NCBI RefSeq assembly: GCF_024713975.1
Contig: NC_091093.1
Location: 26,850,501-26,914,500, forward strand
DNA from: Paralichthys olivaceus
Lineage: Eukaryota > Chordata > Actinopteri > Pleuronectiformes > Paralichthyidae
Direction: 5' to 3'
DNA: 64,000 bases
The position numbers and the translations under genes are program-made. Shown here piece after piece: positions 35,366 through 46,435 of this stretch. The first letter of the stretch is position 1. Every line of letters begins with the position of its first letter. The notes beneath the pieces were generated by a model. That model had not been told where the DNA came from. It did no database searches and saw nothing but the letters and a program-made list of their open reading frames with translations.

Positions 35366-37474
35366 TTACTGATTTGGATATTTGTAGTTGCTCGTAATAT
35401 TCACAGCTTCAGCTCCCAGAGGTAACTTATCACTGAACTCAGATCCGACCTCACAGTCGTCTAAATTTCCTCGGCACTGGGACAAAGTGAGTGACTCGGT
35501 CACCACACTTTCCTCCGTATCTGCTTCTCTCTCTCCGTCCAAGCTCTCCCCCTCCTCCTCGTCCAGCTGGCTGCCGTTAATCTTCCTCTGGGAGTCGGTG
35601 TGCGGCGCTCGGATGTTGAAGTTGGCGGTGAGGTTCCTCTCCATGTGGTACTGGTCTTTGGCCTTTAGGATCAGCTTGTACGTCTTGCTGCGGTATTTGT
35701 ACACCAGGTGGAAGCAGGTGGCGCCGAGCAGAGGCACGGTCGACACGGTGAGGAGGCAGATGCTGACGGAGACGATGATGAGCAGGTTGGGGACCCTCCT
35801 CCTGGTGGTGAACAGCACCTGCACCTCACAGTCGTCTCCTCTGTAGGTCAGACACAGGGAGTAGTTGGTGCCGGGGCGTAAACCGCTGAACTGATATGTG
35901 CTCACGCCTTCTTTGATTCTCGACCACTGCACGGCCGAGTGTTTGCGATCGGCAGAGATGCACAGGTACAAGCCATTGGTGTGGACTTTTTCTGAGACAT
36001 CTGAAAGGTCATGATCTTCTACCCTGTCCGTGTGGAGGCTCCCAGATGTGGGAACAGCCCGGTTGCTGCTCTTCTCTCTGGGTATGAGAAGTGGGTTGAG
36101 TCGCACTGTTGCCTCCGTCTCTGACACCCCTAACGCAATGACGCCAAAATCAAATGTGTAGTGTTTGATGTCATCCAGGCTGCCGTTGACGACGTGGCTA
36201 GAAATGTACCTGGTATTTGCCGTCAGGCCACATTTACTGGCACGTGACGGATCTTTTGTTTCCTCTTCGTAAGACTGAGAATTCATCTCTACAGTGGGCG
36301 AGACAGTTGGCAAGACGCTCGTGGTGTCTTCTGTCCTTACTTTCAGCAGACGCACAGAGTCAGAAACAGATATTTTCTCTGTTGTTGGGCGGGTTTGGGT
36401 GGTCCTCTGTGGTATGTGTGTTCGTTGTGGTGAAGCCGCCACCATTATTGACACCGAATCATCAGCTCTGCCAACCTCGTTTGTGGCCGAGCAGCTGTAG
36501 CTACCGGCGTCTTCTCTCTTGAGGTGTGGGATGATTAGAGTCCCGTTGTTAAAGATTTTGAAGCGATGATGGGACAGTGCAAAGTCCTCGTTTGATTCTG
36601 CAGAGTCGTCCTCGGTGAACGACAAAGCCACCTCCTGCCTCTGGCTTCTGCTGCGAATATTCCACAGGACAAGTGGCTTTGGGTTTCCTTTGAATTCACA
36701 AGTCAGGACCAATGTTCTCCCCTCCTCCACAGTCGAGTTATGAATATTTGTTTGTATTGTGACATTTGGGCTCGTGCACTTTGACTCTGGGAACTTTCCG
36801 ATCACTTCCCCTTTGAGTTTCTCTGGACTTTCACAAACAATCCAATTCTGCTCCGGGACTGAGATGGTGGTCGTTGAAATCCAGGCTCGGAGCCAGTCAA
36901 GGGAACAGGTGCATGAAAACGGATTGTTATAAATCTGCAAATGGGACAAAGACACCAAACCGTCAAATGTCCCCTCTGCGATGGTTGTGAATCTGTTGTT
37001 GTTGAGTCGGATGGACCTCAGGTCCCTTAGGTTGGAGAAGGCGTTCATCGGCAGGTGGGTCATCTCATTGTGGTTCATCTTCAGCAGATGCAGGCCGGTG
37101 AGGTTCTGCAGATCCTCCCAGGGAAAATCTACAATTTTATTGTGGCTGATGTCAAAGTAACGCAGATGAACCAAAGGTGCGAGGGTCCCTTGTTCGATGG
37201 AGACGATCTGGTTGTTGGCCATCCACAGCGACGTCACCTGGGTCACATTGTCAAAACTCCCAAGTGGTATCAGACTGATCTTATTAGCGGAGAGACTCAT
37301 GGTTGTTACGTTGGACGGAAAACCACGTGGGACTTCTGTGATTTCTTTGTAGGAGCATTCAGCAACATGGCGGCCGTGTTTGTCGGAGCAGCCACAGAAC
37401 TCAGGGCAGCCGAGTCCAGCGGTGAAGACTGTGGCGATCCACAACGTGAGGCAGAGGACGTCTGCAGCTGCCAT
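35366..37474 (-). CDS. islr2: Islr2, neuronal LRR-Ig membrane protein (single coding exon, 702 aa)
   Basis: Type I membrane protein of developing neurons (LINX) that in mammals acts in axon extension and guidance. Signal peptide 1-22 (MAAADVLCLTLWIATVF), LRR N-cap CPEFCGCSDKHGRHVAEC, about five leucine-rich repeats at roughly 50-180, LRR C-cap NPFSCTCSLDWLRAW to CTSPNV, then an Ig domain at about 240-345 (LVLTCEFKGNPKP to GSYSCSATNEVG). A Ser/Thr-rich stalk follows, then a membrane helix near 562-592 and a conserved cytoplasmic tail starting YKLILKAKDQYHMERN. Human ISLR2 is about 745 aa. The ATG at 37474 is preferred over the in-frame ATG at 37510 because a splice acceptor (TTTCACAG) ends at 37484 and the signal peptide begins at this Met; the upstream codons would then be intron. 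It is convergent with stra6, as expected from the mammalian neighbourhood. Confidence 0.95.
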   Translation of the reverse strand: MAAADVLCLTLWIATVFTAGLGCPEFCGCSDKHGRHVAECSYKEITEVPRGFPSNVTTMSLSANKISLIPLGSFDNVTQVTSLWMANNQIVSIEQGTLAPLVHLRYFDISHNKIVDFPWEDLQNLTGLHLLKMNHNEMTHLPMNAFSNLRDLRSIRLNNNRFTTIAEGTFDGLVSLSHLQIYNNPFSCTCSLDWLRAWISTTTISVPEQNWIVCESPEKLKGEVIGKFPESKCTSPNVTIQTNIHNSTVEEGRTLVLTCEFKGNPKPLVLWNIRSRSQRQEVALSFTEDDSAESNEDFALSHHRFKIFNNGTLIIPHLKREDAGSYSCSATNEVGRADDSVSIMVAASPQRTHIPQRTTQTRPTTEKISVSDSVRLLKVRTEDTTSVLPTVSPTVEMNSQSYEEETKDPSRASKCGLTANTRYISSHVVNGSLDDIKHYTFDFGVIALGVSETEATVRLNPLLIPREKSSNRAVPTSGSLHTDRVEDHDLSDVSEKVHTNGLYLCISADRKHSAVQWSRIKEGVSTYQFSGLRPGTNYSLCLTYRGDDCEVQVLFTTRRRVPNLLIIVSVSICLLTVSTVPLLGATCFHLVYKYRSKTYKLILKAKDQYHMERNLTANFNIRAPHTDSQRKINGSQLDEEEGESLDGEREADTEESVVTESLTLSQCRGNLDDCEVGSEFSDKLPLGAEAVNITSNYKYPNQ

Positions 37475-37483
37475 TTTCTGCTC

Positions 37484-38807
37484 CTGTGAAACACAGTCAC
37501 AGTCTATCAATTACACAGTTGATTAAACTATTTTACTAACTATTCATACTTATTATACTAAATTTAATAATTCATGAAAAAGAGAATGAGTCATCAAAGC
37601 AAAATAAAGCCTGAAATAATTCAACTTTAGCCGTGTTTGCAGAACATCAGAGACAATCTCACTCTATTAATGCTTTTTGAAAATAGCACGTTGACATTTA
37701 ATGCTAGGATATTTCCAGAAACATCTTCTCACTGTCACAAGCTTCATTTAGTCGTGCTGATTGTTTCGGTGTAGGACTGTGAGATATTTTCCTGCGGTGA
37801 AATTTTCTGAAGCGACTGAATCCTCTTGGACTGCAGAACATCTTTGTAAAGACAAAGCTGCATAAAACTAGCTAGAATAGATATTAAGACATGTCGCTGG
37901 GAGAGGGCTGTGACTAAGACACTGTGTCTGAGACATATAGAGAAGACACAACAATGGTTTGGCGAGACGAGCCAAGGTTTGGACACATTTGAACAGAAAC
38001 TCCACATGGAGACTTAAGGTATGTGGCCAAGAAAACCTTAAACTTCCTGTACGGCTCATCTGCCTGGTCTCCCTGATGCATCCAGCATTCAGAATAAAAA
38101 CCCTTCCGTCATCTGAACTTCATTCTTTCATCCTGCAAGATTTCTCTCTCGAGAGGAGGAGAAGCTTTCTGCTCAGAACAGACTTTGCTCCAGATTTTCC
38201 ATATTCTTATTGTAAAACAAATCAAGTGCATGAAGCTGTAAGAGAAATAAACTGCCAGGACTTGAGACACAAGTTTAACAGCTCATGCTCTAATTATAAC
38301 GTCCATCTGTTATGATCTGAGTGACTTCATCGATTATACAGATGAGCACAGTAACAGTGAAGGTGTCTCTGAAAACACAACAACAGCTGGAAACCAAAAA
38401 CAAGTCACATGTCATCCTGGATTGTTGCAGTGACTGTTTGCAGATGGTGATAAAGTGACGTTAGGGTGATTCACAGACGCAGTTACGTCGTGTCGCTGCC
38501 GCCTGGATCCAAACTGCGCAGCAGCTCTGTCCTTGGTGCTGAAAACCTGATTCTGGTTCCGAGCAGCTGCAAACCGCTGGATTCTCTTCAGTCTGCGACA
38601 CCAGCGTCATCACGAGTCCGTGAGATTATGTGTCACAAGCAAAGTTCGACAAAAGACCTTGACGAGGGTGCGACGCATTGAAAATTGATGCCGAGGCAGA
38701 AGGAGAGAGGAAGAGGAGAGAGAGGAAGAGGAGAGAGGAAGAGGAGTGGTGGATCAGAGCAGTGACATCTGCGTTAGGGACACGAACCTGGAGGAAATAA
38801 ATCTCAC
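37484..38807. other. islr2 upstream region, likely 5' UTR intron
   Basis: No ORF of interest; 38200-38300 and neighbours are unremarkable. A GC-richer patch at 38470-38690 and a purine-rich GAGGAA array at 38697-38747 sit near the expected islr2 promoter. Confidence 0.4.
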
Positions 38808-38875
38808 CTCTTTATTCTGGAGTCTGTGGAGGAAACAGCAGGACGCGTCAGATTCTGTCTGAAGGCATCTCAGGC
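38808..38875 (-). other. possible non-coding 5' exon of islr2
   Basis: On the minus strand AATAAAGAG|GTGAGA gives a good splice donor at 38807, which could join to the acceptor at 37484 just before the islr2 ATG. The upstream limit is unknown and is drawn arbitrarily before the TCTG array. No promoter motif was recognised. Confidence 0.25.
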
Positions 38876-38884
38876 TCACATGAA

Positions 38885-38998
38885 GTTTGAGTCTGTCTGT
38901 CTCTGTCTGTCTGTTGTGTGTCTGTCTCTGTCTGTCTGTCTCTGTCTGCCTGTCTCTGTCTGTCTCTGTCTGTAGGACTGTCTGTCTGTCTCTGTGTA
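38885..38998. repeat. TCTG/TCTCTG tandem array
   Basis: Imperfect run of GTCTGTCT and CTCTGTCTG units (CAGA on the minus strand) just upstream of the possible islr2 first exon. The minus-strand 76-codon frame of repeated Arg/Gln/Thr/Asp is produced by the repeat and is not a gene. Confidence 0.85.
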
Positions 38999-41164
38999 TC
39001 TAACTCTCTGCCTGCTTCTACATGATGAAAACACTATCCTCCTCCTGCCTCTGGATGTGTCATCCTGACATCCCCCTCCCCCCCATGTGGACAGTATCAT
39101 CGACATTTCAAAAAAAAAAGAAAAGAAAAATACATTAAAGGGGAAACAACATATGTTATAGATATTATTGTTTACAGGAAATTATAGTAACATATTTTTT
39201 ATATGTTATAATTATGATCCAATAATGACCTATTACAATAATATTATTATTCATACTATCTCAAAGTTATTTCCTACTATTACTGTTGTTTTTATGTACA
39301 TATGACATGGTTCAAACAGGATCTGAAAGATAATAACAAACACTCTAATCTTCTTGTATTTTTTTACAGTCTCCAACCATGTCTTTTTCTGTACCTGCAA
39401 AATTTAACACAATTTAAATACAATTTGAAACATGAGCTGAAAGTGAAGTTGACATTTTGAATTCAACACAGGTCTAAATTGTGCAGGTTCAGAAAAATTT
39501 GAAATTATAAAATCAGTAAGAAAAATTCAAAAAGAAAAAAGTAATGTTTGTTTTTATCTTATACATCCTGTCTGAACCATGCAGAGCGGCTCTGAATCCT
39601 CTAGGTGGCAGCAAATTACCAATGAAATCTGGAGCGAGTTGTGATTGACATCTGATGGTTGAGTGTTTTCATTGAAAAGGACAAAATTTAACCTGACGAA
39701 GACATTTAAATCCATCGTCTTCACAAAGTCCAACAGACAGAGTGAAGTATAATTCTGTGGAGGAGGAAACTCATGTGGAAATGGGATCAGTCTTTTTCTC
39801 AGTAAAGAGGCCTGGTTACAAATCTAATGTGGCGACTGAATAAACAGCAAATCAATATCGTCTTTGTGGTCGGTCATATTTCTCACAGAAATGACAAATG
39901 ATGCCAACTATGAAATCATTCTGTAAAACTCCTTCAAAACAGTTCTACATTGAAATTCCACATTTCCAGTGATATAACTGCTTCACGGTGTGTGAGGTGT
40001 CAGATGATGTTGTTAGAATCTTTCACAGATTGTCCAATCAATAGATTTCAAAAGAAAAGCACTGTTCGAAGATTTGAAAAATCTAAATGATTCCAAATTA
40101 AGTCTCAGGATCTGATATTCTAGTAGAAACAATTACATATTGTGTCTGTTTTGATACAGAGAAATGGCAAGTTTCTGAATAGAATCACATTTTAACATTT
40201 TCTGTATCGAGCTTTCTCAGTAGTCTAACTTACATAGTACCTTTTAAGTTTAAACTAGAAAAGTAAATATAAGAGAAATAATAATCAGCAGGATGCAATG
40301 TGACGGACAACCAAGTTCAGGTGCTCAGAACGAGGCTGTGTTCAAATTTAACGAATAAATATGTCACAAGAAAACTTGAACAGATAAAAGCAGAAATATA
40401 ACAACAACAAAAAACAAACTAGTAAATTAAAAGGTGAAAAGAAAACAATAAAAACTGTATAAACACGACATCACTTGAAAGCAAGTCTATACAATGGGTT
40501 TTGAGAAGTGATTTAAAATAAGTCACTGCCTTATCTGCAGGGGTCATTCCAGAGCCGAGGTAAAAGCACGGTCACGGTTTAGTTTTCAACCTGGACGATG
40601 GAACAGCCAGGATCCACCTGAGGATCTGAGGCTGCGTACAGGCACATACGGGATCAATACGTTTCGTGATGGTCGAGACCATGGAGGATTACAACAAGTG
40701 ATCGAAGCCAACTGACAATTATAAACATAATTCTCAACTTTGAGATCATTTGTGTTGTTGGAGCTCGAGTGTGAACAGCTCCACTAAACCACCAGGGGTC
40801 AGTCTCTACAAATAAAGTCTTTCCAACCCAGAGAAATGTCTTCAGGGGTTCCAGCTCAGACATCAGACCGTCCAAAGATAATGAATGAGTCAGAGTAAAA
40901 ACAAACAATGACAAACTGTTGATATAATGATGATATTTGATGCATTGAAATTAAGGATTTGAGCATTTTATACTTTACCATACTTTTATTATGATTTTTT
41001 AAACAGACAGATGAAAGACGTTTTATTTCATCACAGACCGTGAGTAAAGTTGAAAGACGACGTTACAAATTAAAGAAACTTATCAGAAACACTTAAACAT
41101 ACAAAGTACAATAAGAACTACCTAAAATGACAGAAACCATCTTTCGGAAAAATTAAAGTGGACG
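38999..41164. other. intergenic, AT-rich, no gene seen
   Basis: No supported feature apart from homopolymer runs near 39070-39130. 39595-39660 contains 'ctctaggtggcagcaaatta', possibly a remnant of the CTAGATGGCAGC-type repeat also hinted at near 4700. Nothing else stands out. Confidence 0.4.
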
Positions 41165-41325
41165 TGGAATTTTTAGTTTGTTCCATGACTCATCCACTAA
41201 CATGGAGGAGGCAGGGTTTATGACTCATACTGGTGCCAGCAACCAGGAGGCGATAGATTGAGAAGCTTTGGCTTCACTTTTGGGGGGCTGTCCATGTCTT
41301 CCATCTTTATTTACAGTCTATTTGT
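41165..41325 (-). repeat. inverted-repeat element family, partial copy (minus)
   Basis: Its reverse complement reads 'tgtaaataaagatggaagac', 'agtgaagccaaag', 'cctcctggttgctggc', 'ctcctccatgttagtggatg', parallel to 61200-61330. It abuts a (TG)n microsatellite directly on its right. Confidence 0.7.
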
Positions 41326-41372
<47 letters not shown>

Positions 41373-41380
41373 TGTGTGTG
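41322..41380 (+). repeat. TG microsatellite
   Basis: (TG)n interrupted by three TTG steps, starting exactly at the terminus of the adjoining repeat element. Confidence 0.9.
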
Positions 41381-41459
41381 CAGCAGCTTTACATCTGAAT
41401 CCAGTCGAGGAAGAATTTAACCATATTCCATATTTCACACAGGCAATAAATTAAAAAGG

Positions 41460-42120
41460 AAATCACACGTGTCAGTGCAAATAGTAGCGAGGCTGAATCT
41501 CAACTCTGCTACCATCGGCCCCCCTCCCCAGAACCCCCACCACCTCTTCCCCCCTGTGTGCTTCATCCATTTCCCTGGTAACTTACACCCCTCAGCGGGG
41601 GAGAGCAATGTGATTTCGGCAGTAATGTGTTTCTATTGCTCCTCCTGCGATGCCCTGCGGTATCGCTGACGACCACGCGGCTGTGTGGAGAGCTTGGAGG
41701 GCTTTGGAGAGCCTCATTTACCTCCGTAATCTGCCACAGTCATCGACATGCTGGCATGGTGTAATGCACTCGTGCACACAAAAATGCACCGAGCGAGAGA
41801 GGGGTAGAATAAGTCTAAACTCAAAAAAGAGCCCGGGTTGAGGAGGGAATTAACATAGTGAAGACGCTGCATTATGCAAATGTGTTATGGTTCCTCTCCG
41901 ACAGTGCTGGTAAATTGGATGATGTTTTATGATGATGTAAGAGTGAGTTAAGGCAGGGCGGATCAGTGACTTTAATTCATCTGTGATACGTGTCTTCCGC
42001 CCGTCCCTCCTTCCACTCGTCCCACTCCGAGACGCCAAATTCATCCGCTCGACTCCCGCCTCCCACGAGCTACTGCAGGATCTCGGAGTTCAGGCTGGGA
42101 GAGTCAGCCAGACAATGGAG
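41460..42120. promoter_or_regulatory. candidate conserved non-coding block with an octamer site
   Basis: About 650 bp free of repeats, with balanced composition and words typical of developmental enhancers: ATGCAAAT (POU octamer) at 41874-41881, 'gggaattaac', 'ggtgtaatgcactcg' and 'ctttaattcatctg'. Small ORFs on both strands are not gene-like. Conservation is inferred from texture only. Confidence 0.35.
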
Positions 42121-42406
42121 GACGGCTGGATTAGTGTGCAGATGAGCAGAGGACGAGGCTGACGGGGGGAGCTGACAATAGGGGGACAAAACGGATTGGA
42201 AAATGTGTTTTGGCTGCTGAGCGTCTCATACAGCATCATTTCATTTCGTTAAATATAGAAAAATGATGTGACTTTTTGGTGAGGTCAGCAGTCTTGTAGG
42301 ATAAATGGATCATGAACAAGGTCAAGACGCTGGGAAATAAACGGGAATTAATCCTGTTACAGTGGCTGAGGTTGAGTGAAATAAGGGAGTTGGGTGTTGC
42401 TGTGAT

Positions 42407-42449
<43 letters not shown>

Positions 42450-43882
42450 AGACGACACACACACAGGACAGCGGCCTTGGTTTTGTTCTAAAGCTCTTAG
42501 CCGTTTGTCTGGTGTTACACAGGCTCCATTTACTCCTGATTGCCTGTGACTGGTGACCTCTGAACCCAATCCACACAGGTACTGCAGGAGGAACCATCAA
42601 TACTGGCAGCAAGTTGTTTTTGCCTCTGGGCCGCTGGATAAATGATGCCCTTGGTATACACACATATGAGTAAACGAGACACACAAAACACGCACACACT
42701 CACACAAAGACACACTTAGATGACAGAGGCAGAAGTTTGGTCTGTTTTGGGACGTTTAAGATCTAAACTTTGCAGCTGCGTTTTCAGGTGTTCGCTTATT
42801 TCCATGTTCCAGCTGACAGTGTCAAACCAACTTGTGCAACATAATCGTAATGCTACGTTTGAGTCAGAGGAGCCTCGATCTCGAGTCCTAGATATTAAAT
42901 GTAAAACAGAACACATGATGTCCATCCTCCTCCGTGTTAAATTTTCTTGTCACAATCTGAAGTCACGTTCAATCACAAAGTTTTTCCCACTCCAGTTCAG
43001 AAGGTGGCGGTAATGCACCTAAAAGTCGTTTGCCAATCGCCACAAAATAACTGGAGAAGAAAAATAACAACGCAAAAGTGGTGTGTTGTGATGATCTGGC
43101 CAAATCCTCCAGGGTGCGTATCTGATGATTATAAGATTAAAAATGTGTTGTTATGTCTGTGGTATCTCACGATTTTAAGATCGGGGGCAAGTGTGCAGCA
43201 AATTTTAATTAACGTCTTAAAGATTCCAAAGAAAAACAGAAAAAATGGATCCAACCTAGACATGGTGAAAAAAATACCTGCAGACACACACGTATACTGT
43301 ACTGTACAAACACTCACACACACAAACACTCACACACACATACACACACATACACACACACACACACACACACTGAAAGTCTATTCAGGGTGATGAATCG
43401 TGGCCTTGTGGCAGGAGGCCTTGATTATGAAACATCATCCAATATCAGGATATCAGGCCTTGGGGAGAAAGAGGAGCCGTACTCTCTCTCTCTGTCTCAC
43501 CCGCTCTGTCTCTAAATATATATATAGTTATATATTTACACACGTATATAACAAACCAACATCTAAGTTACTACTTACTACCCCTCTATCTGTCTTCGCC
43601 TCCCTTCCCCCTCTCGTCCTCCCCATCCCTCCTGTCTGAAGCCCTTGTTACAGATACTGCAGATTTAGTGGAGTGGGGGGGGCACACCCCTCTCCCCTGC
43701 TTCCTCTCCCCCTCCCTCCCAAGCCTCCCATCACACAGGGCGTAAAATGTATTCATCTCATCCTCTCCGGCCAGAGAGGTCACAGCCTTATCTCGCCCTC
43801 CGCTGTAGCGCTGTCAGCTCAGCCGCCACAAACCATAACTTCTAAGTACTAGCAAGAGCGCCGTGCAAGTCAGAGGGGAGGC
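42121..43882. other. intergenic, microsatellites, no gene seen
   Basis: 42409-42450 is a compound (AC)n(AT)n microsatellite, 43311-43373 a (CA)n array with TACACA steps, and 43480-43540 CT and TA runs. 43560-43740 is C/T-rich. The ORFs here are made of repeat codons or overlap on both strands. Confidence 0.45.
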
Positions 43883-44110
43883 CGACGAGGAAGACAGGGG
43901 GGCAGTGACGAGGAGGATGGAAGGAGAGGGAGTAAGGAAGACAGGGAGGCAGTGATGAAGGGGGAGGGAAGGAGAGGGAGTAAGGAAGACAGGGAGGCAG
44001 TGATGAAGGTGGAGGGAAGGAGAGGGAGTAAGGAAGACAGGGAGGCAGTGATGAAGGTGGAGGGAAGAGGGAACGGAGAGAGTAAGAAGGAGAAGTCCTC
44101 AAAAGGGAGA
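43883..44110 (+). repeat. 48-bp purine-rich minisatellite
   Basis: A 48-bp unit beginning 'ggaaggagagggagtaagga' is repeated at 43919, 43967 and 44015 with very few changes, and has degenerate copies at both ends. The strand is almost wholly purine. Since 48 is a multiple of three the frames stay open, which creates ORFs of 184-198 codons on both strands that are not evidence of a gene. Confidence 0.9.
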
Positions 44111-44295
44111 AGAAGAATGTGTGTGGTGGGTGAGAGAGAGAAAGTGTCAAACATCCAGGAGACAAATACGACGAAGGAGGGAGGAGTTATCCCCAACACT
44201 GGAATTATTGATATATTTACTGATTTAAAAGTAAATAAACTACACATATATATACATATATATATACATATATATATCTGTGAAGTGTGTCTCGT

Positions 44296-44355
44296 GTGTC
44301 TCCTCATGTGTCTCCTTGTGTGTCTCCTCATTTGTCTCCTCATGTGTCTCCCTCT
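44296..44355 (+). repeat. 12-bp tandem repeat
   Basis: Five units of 'gtgtctcctcat' with small changes, next to a TATA/CATA-rich patch at 44244-44278. Confidence 0.85.
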
Positions 44356-45399
44356 TGTGGCCCTTATGAATCCAGGGAGAGTTAATTGGCAGACTACTCT
44401 CAGCTGGGTCACCTGGAGGTTCACTGAGCCTCCTCCACATACGACTTGTGGGATTTTTCCAGTTTTGCGTGTATTTATACATTTTTTTGTCAGCCACAGT
44501 GATGAGCAAAATGGAAAAAAAAACGTTTTTCTGGTAAAGATTGATTAGAACCGTACAGACGAGACCACAGAGCAGAGTCGAGCTGTTTGGAGATCCAGAA
44601 GACGACAGTTATACAGAGGTGAGCTACACATAGTCTGGACATGTGCATGTTAACAATCCAGATTTCCAGACCAAGCTAATTCAATATTGTCTCTTCAATT
44701 TTGCTGTGAAAACGTCATATTTTTGACCCTTTAAACTACACAGACTCTGTGTATCTTCTGGTAAAACCCAACTTTCAGGGACCTGTAGACAATGCTTGGG
44801 CTCTGGGTATTTGCTGGGACAACTCCTTAAATACCAGGCTCCCTTAACGTGCTTTATGGTTTAACACTTTAACAGTGATGCACAAATAAGATTGTATTTA
44901 TATATAGTACTTTTGTAGAAGTATTTATCAGACCGTTAAACACCCAGTTTTATCTTTGCGGCAACAATGTTTGTGGCGGGATCCAAAAATCTGGTCATTT
45001 GAAGTCTGTCAGTTTTGATAAGATTTTGATGAAAACCCACAACAATGTTTTTCCGCGATGAAATGCAGTTTACGTTTTATTTTTGTTGTAGTTTCCTGCA
45101 GCTGCCACTAGATGCTACTAAAGAGCCATATCTTGCCGATAGCACGTGTAAAGACGCTCACATTTCCAGGAAATTCTTTATGCAAGAGAAATTGTAGCAC
45201 GTGGAGTCGCCCGGCCGGAAGATATTTTTCTTGAATTAAGAGCCTTGAAGCCTGAAAATGAGTCTAAACGACTTGTTAAGACAGATGGGTTTTGGGAGTG
45301 AATTTAAAGAGAGACGAGGGTTGTGTGAGGAGGGGGAGGGGAGCGAGGGCGATGGGAGGCGGTGGGGGTGCGAGTGGTGCAGGGTATAACATGCAGCAC
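44356..45399. other. intergenic, no gene seen
   Basis: Nothing diagnostic. 45095-45140 contains 'ctgccactagatgctactaa', probably another remnant of the CTAGATG-type dispersed repeat. 45300-45390 is G-rich. Confidence 0.4.
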
Positions 45400-45970
45400 C
45401 TCTCCCCTCAAAGGGAAGTGTTTTACAATGCCGCCGTCGGATGTAGAGGAAGGCGCTTCCACCGGAGTCCAGTTAATTAACCACATCAGTTTCTTAATGT
45501 GATCAGTTTTAATTAAAATGGAATTTAATCTGGAGTAGTAACAGGAGGGTAGCGAATGGTGACAGTTGGAGGAGGGGAGGCGGGTGTGAGGAGGTTATGC
45601 CACAGTGGGTATGTGTGTGCATCCTTCTCTCTGTGTGTGTGTGTGTGTGTTTAGGCCAGAAGCTGCAGCAGCCCCAGTTTCCCTCACTTCAGATTTGTGG
45701 GCGTCTAATTAATATGGATGGAGCATTAAGCCTTTTGGACTCTGGTGCCTCTCATTTCATGACTATTAATGATTTTAATGAACTGGGCTAATAAGGCCGT
45801 TTTTCTCCGCTGAGCTCTGGAAGGGCTGTCCGACACACGCCAGGGTCAGGAGGACGAGCTCCCCCGGCCTCCACATGGGAAATTAAAACAGCACTCACAA
45901 ACCCATTAACGCTACATTGTGCGTGCGCTCATCAGACGCTCAAACACGAGAGACGGCGCCGTGCAAAGCT
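45400..45970. promoter_or_regulatory. candidate conserved non-coding block with paired homeodomain sites
   Basis: TTAATTAA occurs at 45473-45480 and 45509-45516 (36 bases apart), and TAATTAAT at 45706-45713. Between and after these come 'gagcattaagcc', 'actattaatgattttaatga' and 'aacccattaacgctac'. A (TG)n tract at 45631-45650 splits the block. The density of TAAT cores in otherwise GC-balanced DNA is what sets it apart. Confidence 0.4.
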
Positions 45971-46317
45971 CTGTTTATCATTGAGAACGACAGCGCCGGC
46001 CGAGCGGTGCAGGAGGAAAGAAACCTGGTGCAGTGAGGAGGGAAATAAACAAAGAAGGAAAAGCATGAGATGGTTCATTCTCAGTTTTGCAGAACTACCA
46101 CAGCACCACTGTTGGTAGTCTGAAAATTAAAGACACAAAAGCGACATCAACACTTTGGATTTGCCAAAAAAGACGCCTGTGACGAGTGACAGAAACGTGT
46201 TGCTGCTTGTTACAGTAAATCACCTGCATTTCTCATTCATTTTGTAAATAAATTAAGTCGTAAGATCCAAGAAGGCAGATGAGTTCATATTAAATGAATC
46301 ATGTGTTCAGTTTGGTC

Positions 46318-46435
46318 ACCGTCTCATCTGTTGGCATTTGGGGTTTTTGACTTATACTGCAGACAGCCACCAGGGGGCGATTAAGCGGATTTGTCATCAC
46401 TTTGGAGAGCTGTCAAGTTGTCCATCGTTAGCATG
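46318..46435 (-). repeat. inverted-repeat element family, partial copy (minus)
   Basis: The reverse complement contains 'gatggacaacttgacagctc', 'cgccccctggtggctgtc' and 'gcagtataagtc', the same order as 61200-61330. It is the most decayed of the four copies. Confidence 0.6.

Noticed and set aside
37475..37510. Upstream in-frame ATG adding 12 residues to Islr2
   Set aside because: A splice acceptor ends at 37484, so these codons are probably intronic; the signal peptide begins at the ATG at 37474.
43870..44548. ORFs of 184 and 198 codons on opposite strands
   Set aside because: They are produced by the 48-bp and 12-bp tandem repeats, whose periods are multiples of three. The translated products are low-complexity.
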